Below, in pieces: positions 57,237 to 64,000 of a DNA stretch of 64,000 bases. The stretch comes from Scilla litardierei (lineage: Eukaryota > Streptophyta > Magnoliopsida > Asparagales > Asparagaceae). Each line of letters begins with the position of its first letter. The first letter of the stretch is position 1. The DNA is taken from the NCBI GenBank assembly GCA_030789695.1, contig CM061142.1:159714391-159778390 (forward strand). Direction: 5' to 3'. The notes under the pieces are model-generated. The model was not told where the DNA came from and ran no database searches. It saw only the letters and a program-made list of their open reading frames with translations. Both the position numbers and the translations under genes were made by a program.

Positions 57237-57686
57237 TTAGGCCAACATGACCTTGAGCTGGCCAATACCCCCTTGGATGAATCTATCCACATTCTTACGT
57301 TCTAAAATAGATATAAAAACAAATTTAACCGTCAAATTAAAGCTACTTCTAGTGCGTATACCTTCTACAGTGTCTCCAATGATTTGCCCCTTAGGATAAT
57401 CCTTGTTGAAGCGCCAATCCTTAGGGAGATCTTGTGATGATGCAGTAGCTTCCTCTTCCTCTCTTGGTGCATTATTATTGTTGTCCCTCAACTTATCGGA
57501 ATTGCTAGTGTTCAACTCTAAGCCGTCAAGTTCACCTACAATTTAAGAAGAATCTCCAGCATTAGAAGATGTGTTAATAGTACTTTTCTCATTAAATTTA
57601 ACATGTACGGTTTCTTGGATAGTAATGGTACTTTTGTTGAATACTCTATATGATTTGCTATGTGGAGAGTATCCAACAACAATACC
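57237..57686 (-). pseudogene. Copia pol fragment between integrase and RT
   Basis: On the minus strand, VVGYSPHSKSYRVFNK with a following ETVHVKFNE segment matches the integrase C-terminal tail of plant copia Pol. DLPKDWRFNKDYPKGQIIGD followed by VEGIRTRSS matches the linker before RT. The frame is broken near 57540. The sequence then ends where the LTR-like DNA begins, so RT and RNase H are missing. The integrase part continues on the far side of the gag-only insertion (63513-64000). Confidence 0.82.
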
Positions 57687-59110
57687 TGATTCGGGATGTA
57701 AATTGCATATTTTCCACCCATTTCTAGGCATTTTATGTGTATATTGTGACTATTTTGGCTTTGATACGTGCGTATTCGTGATATCATAAATTATTAAAGC
57801 ATATTCGTATTTATACATAAAATATGGTTTTATGGACTAATCTTTGCTTCTTTTATTTTTCAAGTGCTCTGTGAATTTTTTGGATTTTCTGGAATTTTTC
57901 CAGAATTTTTTGGAGCTTGGAGCTATTTTGGGGATTTATCATGCAAATGAAGAAATTTTGGGGATTTATTAAAACAAAAAAAATAATAAGAAAATGGGCT
58001 TCAGCCTGCGGCTCGCTCAGCGAGCGGGCCACTGCATTATTTTTATAAAAAAATAAAACGGCCCAAATGCGGGTAGGTCACGCACGCGTCGCGTGCCTGC
58101 CCAGCAGCAGGGGCGGGCACGCGCCGCGCGCGTGCCCGTGGCCCGCTGATGCATGCGCCGGGTCGGGCACCCATAATGCCTTAAGTGGCTTTTGAGCTTC
58201 GTTTTTGGCGGGTTCTGGGTCTGTTTTTCGACCCGCCAGCCTATTTCTAGACCCGAATGGCTGTAGATGCGTTTTAGGCAAAATTGGGGCTGTTTTTCAG
58301 CCCCATTCTTCTTCCTCTTTCATTTTTTAGGGTTTGGAGGCCTTGGGGGAGATGGGAAGCTTGGAGGAGGTGCTCAAGTGAGAGGGAAGACTCATTGTTT
58401 GAGAGATTGGTGATCTCTTTCCTCTCTTTTTGTGTATTTTTGTATTTATCTTTTGTATTGAACTTGGGGTGATTTTGTATGAAATTCTCATATTGTTTAG
58501 CATGATTGAGTAGTGTTAATTGCTTGGGTTGTGATTCATGAATGTTGGATGTTAATTTTAGTTTACGTTACTCTTGCCTACTTTCATGTTAATGTTGGAA
58601 GTATCATTAGGGCTAATTTTATTGGTTAAGACCCAAGATGACACACTTTGAGAAATGTCCATGGTCCTATTTTGATTAGTGCCATGATGACGCATCCATC
58701 CTTATTGCAAATTATTGTTTTCATGAATGCTAAATTTACCGATTGAGCTTGCCATAACCGGAGGCCCAATTGAGTTATACATGGGTAATTTGAGCTTAAT
58801 TAACACCAACATTAGTGAACCTACAACCCATGCTCCTCGCCTAGATACCTTAACTCCCCATTTAGTTCTCTAACCCTACCTACTTAGGATAGGATTGTAG
58901 ATTCACCACACTTTTTCCCACTTCCATTCACGTAGCGAGGTGATTGTGTCAAGATATTACCTTTCTTAATCGATAGATTTTGCAAGTGTAGAACGACTTG
59001 TCCCTGTGATCTGAACCAGTACTCACTAGTTATAAATTTATATTGCATTGACGCTCCTACACTTAGGAGTGGAAGGCGCACTTCCCTTTATGCGTTTTCT
59101 GGTTCAATCA
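57687..59110 (+). repeat. 5' LTR of second gag-only family (1.42 kb)
   Basis: The LTR runs TGATTCGGGATG...GGTTCAATCA. It contains GC-rich inverted repeats at 58008-58171. Confidence 0.92.
58008..58171. repeat. GC-rich inverted-repeat cluster
   Basis: CTCGCTCAGCGAG, CACGCGTCGCGTG and GGCACGCGC / GCGCGTGCC pairs are visible. The 3' LTR has an altered counterpart at about 62421-62572. Confidence 0.75.
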
Positions 59111-59112
59111 AT

Positions 59113-59130
59113 TGGCGCCGTTGCCGGGGA
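59113..59130 (+). promoter_or_regulatory. Primer-binding site
   Basis: TGGCGCCGTTGCCGGGGA lies two bases after the LTR end. It is the Athila/Tat-type site. Confidence 0.93.
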
Positions 59131-59288
59131 CAACAGTTTCTATTATTTGCATTTTTGATTGATTTTGAAAGTTTTAGTGTGATACTTCTATCTCTTAGTG
59201 TTATGTCTTTCCATTTTATTTATTTTCCACTTATTGAGTCTTTTGGTTGTTTATTTTCATTTCTTGAAAAAAAAATTTAAAAAACAAA

Positions 59289-60933
59289 ATGACATCATCT
59301 TCAAATTTTCCCGACATTGATTTGGAGGATATCCCACTCCCGCCATACTTTCATGGCTCGGAGTGGGAGAACCCTCATTTACATATGGAAAAGTTTGAAG
59401 AGTGGATGTATTCTTGTTTTGGTGGGAATATTTGTGATGATTGCATATTTTTAAGATGCTTCCCTTATTCCTTGCAAGATAATGCTAGATTGTGGTTTGA
59501 TTCCTTATCTCTCGACTCACATTTTACTTGGTTGTCATTTCAGGCTGAATTTTTCCGAGTATTTCTGCCTACTTTCTTGGAGTAGGTATATGGGTGGCAA
59601 GCCATGGAGCAGCATATAGCGAGCTTTACCCAAGCTGATGGAGAGGCCTACCATCAGGCTTGGTAGAGGTTCAGTGATTTGATGTTGGCATGCCCGCATC
59701 ATTTTTTCCACGAGGATCATCTACTGCAGATATTTTATACAGGATTATCACCATCTGGGCGAGACTTCGTGCAGATGAGCTGCAGTGGAGAATTCTTTGA
59801 TTATTCGACCGAGGATTCATGGTGTTACCTGAGGGACCTTACAGAGTATGAGGAAGTACTCCAACAGGTTCCGGAGCAGCCTGAGGAGCCAACTGTGGGC
59901 TCATTCCAATGTGACCATATGGAAGGACAAGAAGAGCATGATGTTGGGGTGCATTGGAGCCAAGGAGAGGAAGCTGATTGTCCACATTTTGAGAAGCCAG
60001 AGGAGATGGATGATGGGGTGCGTGTCGACCATGTTGATGACACGATGCATTTTTATGTTGGTGGTGATGTTGTGGTGGATGCATTTGAAGGCACGAGCGA
60101 TATGGATGATATTGGAGAGCCTGAGTTTTGTTTCCCATCAACTACATCCGCCCATTTTGAGGTATACGAGTACATGGGATGGACTGGTGAGAGAGTTTTC
60201 TTTAATGATGATGAGGATGATATGGCGAGGGAGTGCGTTTACAGACCATGACGGAGCCCGAGCCAGACCTTCCTCCTACTTCAGTTCAGCAGGTCTTATA
60301 CCCTTCACCTTGGATTGTGCACCAGGCCATCATTCATGGAGATTTTCAGGATACACTTCATAGTCTGGGGAGGTCTGTAGAGCATACACTCTCTGATAGC
60401 CAGGACTATTGCGAGATGGTCTACGTTGAGCCTGAGCCATCGTGTCCTCAAGATTCTCTTTTGTAGTTGCTTCCCCTCCTCCTGAGGCAGAGTATCATGT
60501 CACACCTAGCGCCATTATTCAGGGAATTTTCCACCATATCATGCCTTGCATTTCTGAATCCCAATTTATTATTCAGGGAAGTTTCCACCATATCATGCCT
60601 TGCATTTCTGAATCCCAATTTGCACTTCCGCACATTTTTGATTCAGATTTTCATCGTTTACATTTAAATTCTTTTTCTGACAACCCATTTTGGATTGCTT
60701 TTGTTGCAGGGTATGAGGAAACAAATTGGATTGATGCATCTTGTCTCCCACATGACACATATTATCTAAAGGGGACACTGGGCGTTGAATTGCTTGAATC
60801 CAAGGAGGTCTGTGGAGACCTAGCTCCAAAGCAGCTGGCGGAGGAGCGAAATGAGCAGATGGATCAGATACCTCCACCGTTATACATCCGAGATCCGCCC
60901 TTCGATCACGGTGCTTTCTATCCATTAGTGTAA
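59289..60933 (+). pseudogene. Degenerate Gag ORF of second gag-only family
   Basis: The frame opens with ATG at 59289 and has in-frame TAG codons at 59583 and 59664, a stop at 60249 with a frame change, and another frame change near 60450. The N-terminal half is recognisable plant Ty3 Gag: PPYFHGSEWENPHLHMEKF, the DNARLWFDSL region, then FTQADGEAYHQAW and LLQIFYTGLSPSGRDFV. An acidic linker follows. The C-terminal ~90 residues resemble the end of the intact protein at 21072-22676 (NPFWIAF, LAEERNEQMDQI, DPPF...FYPLV). An in-frame 54-bp duplication lies at 60514-60621. No zinc knuckle or pol is seen. It is not functional as it stands. Confidence 0.82.
60514..60621 (+). repeat. 54-bp in-frame tandem duplication
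   Basis: Units start ATTATTCAGGGAA at 60514 and 60568, adding 18 residues (IIQG-FHHIMPCISESQF). Confidence 0.93.
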
Positions 60934-62097
60934 ATAAATAAAATTAGTGTTTTAGTTTTACTCGCTTTAGTAGCATATTTTTCCTTTCCTTTTTATATAT
61001 GCTTTTGTTTAACGATCTTTTGTGAGATCTAATACTCTCCCAACATTGAGGACAAAGTTTATTTTAAGTTGAGGGGAGAGTGTTAGAGTCTTTAGGATTG
61101 TTAGGATTTTGATTTTAGCTAAAAAATTTTTTGAGATACCTCCATTTTGCCATCACCCATTGTTCATTATTGCATATCATATTTTTCCTCCTCGTCCCTA
61201 GGCCGCTAGCTTTATGCGTAGTCCCTACATGCTTAATGCCATGCAATTTTTTCGGATTATTATTTTGGTATCAACTTCTTAGATGTTTGATTATCACGTT
61301 TTAATTTCTTTTCCATTTTGGAGTCAAATGTTAATATGCCATGTATGACGCTATTTTATACGTCGTGATACTCTCTTTGAAATAATTTGGGAATAGTTGG
61401 TGTAAGTGATTGCATGAATTGGGATGAATGGCTTAGTTTTTGATTGGAAAGGGCATGGCCATTTGGTTATGTTTTGTTTTCCTTTTAAGAAGTGGGTAGA
61501 TGAGTTGATAATTCATGTTTAGAATGAGAAAGAGAGTTAACATAAGGGAATGGTTTTTCTAATCAAATTGAGTAGCATATGCCCCCACGAAACATTGGGG
61601 AGGACGCCAAAGATGGGATTTAGGGAATCATTCCATCCCTTTGGGGTTACCACGTGTATGCAAAGGTGACCGTGTTTGCATTTCATAGCATTATTGCATG
61701 AATGCAAAACAAAAACATAAAACATTCAAAAACGAAAAGAATACAAAAAAGAGAGAAAAATAAAAAAATGAATGAATAAATGAAAGAATAAGCAACATGA
61801 GCGATGCAATCTCATCTCCCACAACTTAGAGGAATTTCTTTTGTTTGGCCATTTCCTTGAATTTTGGAAACTTTGACATTTGTGATATATCCCAAAGAAT
61901 GTGATACAGTGCTTATTACCCTACTTTTCTTTTAATTGGATTGACTTTCATACATTGTGCATATTGGCTTTGAAATCACTTGGAAATAACATTTGGATTA
62001 TGCCATGACGATATCTTGAGTTTGGTGCATGTTTCCCATTTAATCCGAATTTATCGCATATTTTGCTAGGGACTAGCAAAAAGCTAATTGGGGGGTG
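60934..62097 (+). other. Non-coding 3' region of second gag-only family
   Basis: There is no credible frame. An A-rich tract (about 61704-61790) parallels those of the other gag-only elements. GTTGAGGGGAGAG at about 61069 and AATTGGGGGGTG at the 3' LTR border are purine tracts; the latter is the polypurine tract. Confidence 0.7.
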
Positions 62098-63512
62098 TGA
62101 TTTGGGATATAAATTGCATATTTTCCCCCAATTTCTAGGCATTTATTTGTATATTGTGACTATTTTGGCTATGATACGTGCGTATTCGTGATATCGTGAA
62201 TTATTAAAGCCTATTCGTATTTTATACATAAAATATGGTTTTTATGGACTAATCTTTGCTTCTCTTATTTTTCAGGTACTCCTGGAAATTTTCTGGATTT
62301 TCTGGAATTTTTCCAGAATTTTTTGGAGCTTGGAGCTATTTTAGGGATTTATCATGCAAAGGAAGCAATTATGGGAATTTATTAAAACAAAAAATCAAAA
62401 AAATAAGAAAATGGTCTTCAGCTCGCGGCCCGCTCAGCGGACGGGCCGCTGCATTTTTTTTAAAATAAACCGGCCCAAATGCCCGTGAGCACGCGGCGAC
62501 GCGTGCCCGCCCCTGCGGGCACGCGCCGGGCGCGTGCTCGCGTGCCGCGGATGCGGGCGCCCAAGCACCTGACCCGCAATGCCTTAAGTGGCTTTTGAGC
62601 TAGGTTTTTGGTAGGTTCTGGGTCTGTTTTTCGACCAGCCAACCTATTTCCATATCCGAATGGCTGTAGATGCGTTTTAGGCAAAATTGGGGCTGTTTTT
62701 CTGCCCCGTTCTTCTTCCTCTTTCATTTTTAGGGGTTGGAGGACATGAAGGGAGATGGAATCTTGGAAGATGTGCTCAAGTGAGAGGGAAGCCTCATTGT
62801 TTGAGAGATTGGTGATCTCTTTCCTCTCTTTTTGTGTATTTTTGCATTTCTCTTTTGTATTGAACTTGGGATGATTTTGAATGAAATTCTCATCTTGTTT
62901 AGCATGATTGAGTAGTATTAATTGCTTGGGTTGTGATTCATGAATGGTGGATGTTAATTTTAGTTTACTTAACTCTTGCCTACTTTCATGTTAATGTTGG
63001 AAGTATCATTAAGGCTAATTTTATTGGTTAAGACCCAAGATGGCATACTTTGAGAAATACCCATGATCCTATTTTGATTAGTGCCATGATGATGCATCCA
63101 TCCTTATTGCAAATTATTATTTTCATGAATGCTAAATTTACCGATTGTGCTTGCCATAACCGGAGGCCCAATTGAGTTATACGTGGGTAATTTGAGCTTG
63201 ATTAACACCAACATTAGTGAACCTACAACACATGCTCCTCTCCTAGCTACCCTAACTCCCCATTTGGTTCTCTAACCCTACCTACTAAGGAAAGGATTGT
63301 AGATTCACCACACTTTTTGCCACTTCCATTCACGTAGCGAGGTGATTGTCTCACGCTATTACCTTTCTTAATCGATAGATTTTACAAGTGTAGAACGACT
63401 TGTCCCTGTGATTCGACCCGGTACTCACCGGTTATAAATTTATATTACATTGACGCTCCTATGCTTGGGAGTGGAAGGCGCACTTCCCTTTGTGCGTTTT
63501 CTGGTTCAATCA
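62098..63512 (+). repeat. 3' LTR of second gag-only family
   Basis: It is 1,415 bp and ends GGTTCAATCA directly before the TSD atacc. The acceptor-like TTTTTCAG/G lies at 62268-62276; in the 5' LTR it is changed to TTTTTCAAG. Confidence 0.92.
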
Positions 63513-64000
63513 ATACCCTCATCAGATTTAGCATCAAATTTATCCAAAGTATTGCATACTTTCAAAATAAAGCACATGCATCCAAATGGTTTAAAATGTG
63601 ATAAGTTAGGAGTCAACTCTCTACAAAGCTCATAAGGTGTTTTCTTCAAAATGGGTCTTATTGACACATGATTCAAAATGTAGCAAGATATATGTATGGC
63701 TTAAGCCCAACATACAATGGCAATTTATAATCATGAACATGGTCCTAGCCATCTCTTGCAAATTACGGTTTCTCCTCTCAAACCCCCCATTTTGTTGTGG
63801 TGTTCTCGGGATAGAAACATTATGTGAATAACCTTTGAAGCACAAAAATCATCAAAGCTAGCATTTCAAACTCACCACCATGATCTCTTTTAACTTTGAC
63901 TATGGAAAAACCTTTTTCATTTTCAACCTTCTTACAAAACATTTTGAAAACATTAAAAGTTTCATGTTTGTGTGTCAAGAAATAAACCCAAGTGAAACGT
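63513..64000 (-). pseudogene. Copia integrase fragment
   Basis: On the minus strand, entering from the right edge, a frame reading RFTWVYFLTHKHETFNVF and then DHGGEFE is followed, after a frame change, by IPRTPQQNGGFERRNRNLQ and MARTM. These are integrase-core motifs of plant copia, with the DDE-region Asp and Glu visible, and are closest in wording to Tork/SIRE-type elements. It is the other half of the pol interrupted at 57686. The frame changes make it a pseudogene. Confidence 0.85.

Larger units (their letters stand above)
57687..63512 (+). mobile_element. Gag-only LTR element, second family
   Basis: The element is complete at 5.8 kb with TSD atacc (57682-57686 and 63513-63517). The LTRs are 57687-59110 and 62098-63512. 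A perfect TGGCGCCGTTGCCGGGGA primer site, a degenerate Gag frame (59289-60933) and 1.2 kb of non-coding DNA ending in a G-rich polypurine tract lie between them. There is no pol. It disrupts the minus-strand copia pol. LTR divergence is about 5% or more by eye, so it is older than the element at 18674. Confidence 0.92.

Overview
This window looks like transposon-dense chromatin of a flowering plant. The sequence shows Ty1/copia polyprotein remnants with a tRNA-Met-type primer-binding site. It also shows several Ty3/gypsy elements with the primer site TGGCGCCGTTGCCGGGGA, which is typical of plant Athila/Tat-type elements. Large LTR elements without coding capacity (LARD-like), a hAT-type MITE and a Helitron-like insertion complete the set. 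I see no ordinary host gene, tRNA, rRNA or CRISPR array. The species cannot be named from this sequence.

Nearly the whole window resolves into one nest of insertions, deduced from TG...CA termini, primer sites, polypurine tracts and target-site duplications (TSDs). Level 0 is a minus-strand copia element (56536-57686 and 63513-64000). A gag-only LTR element is inserted in it (57687-63512, TSD atacc). A decayed Ty3 element (38246-56535, entering from the left of the window) also abuts it. Inside that Ty3 element sit a gag-only element (13343-38245) and a solo LTR (39684-52300, TSD atggc). The gag-only element is split by a minus-strand copia deletion derivative (8106-13342) and by a LARD-like element (17305-34591, TSD tttgg). 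The LARD carries in its 5' LTR a young gag-only element (18674-26849, TSD tgacg). The solo LTR holds a second LARD-like element (39848-50734, TSD caatc), which carries a hAT MITE and a Helitron-like insertion. The copia derivative is cut at 8106 by a minus-strand Athila/Tat-like element (6258-8105), itself cut at 6257 by a third LARD-like element (1-6257).

The only long intact coding sequence is the 534-residue ORF at 21072-22676. It belongs to the young gag-only element, whose two 2.19-kb LTRs differ at only about fifteen positions by eye. It has a weak Gag-like N-terminal stretch, a tandemly duplicated module of about 58 residues that I do not recognise, an acidic linker and a C-terminal module. 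Parts of the same protein survive as pseudogenes at 15122-17004 and 59289-60933. There is no protease, reverse transcriptase or integrase in these elements, so they must borrow them.

The most unusual shared pattern is that at least six LTR families, from both copia and Ty3 groups, carry a cluster of short palindromes. The palindrome 'word' is different in each family. In five families the cluster lies just upstream, in the element's own sense, of a TATA-like box.
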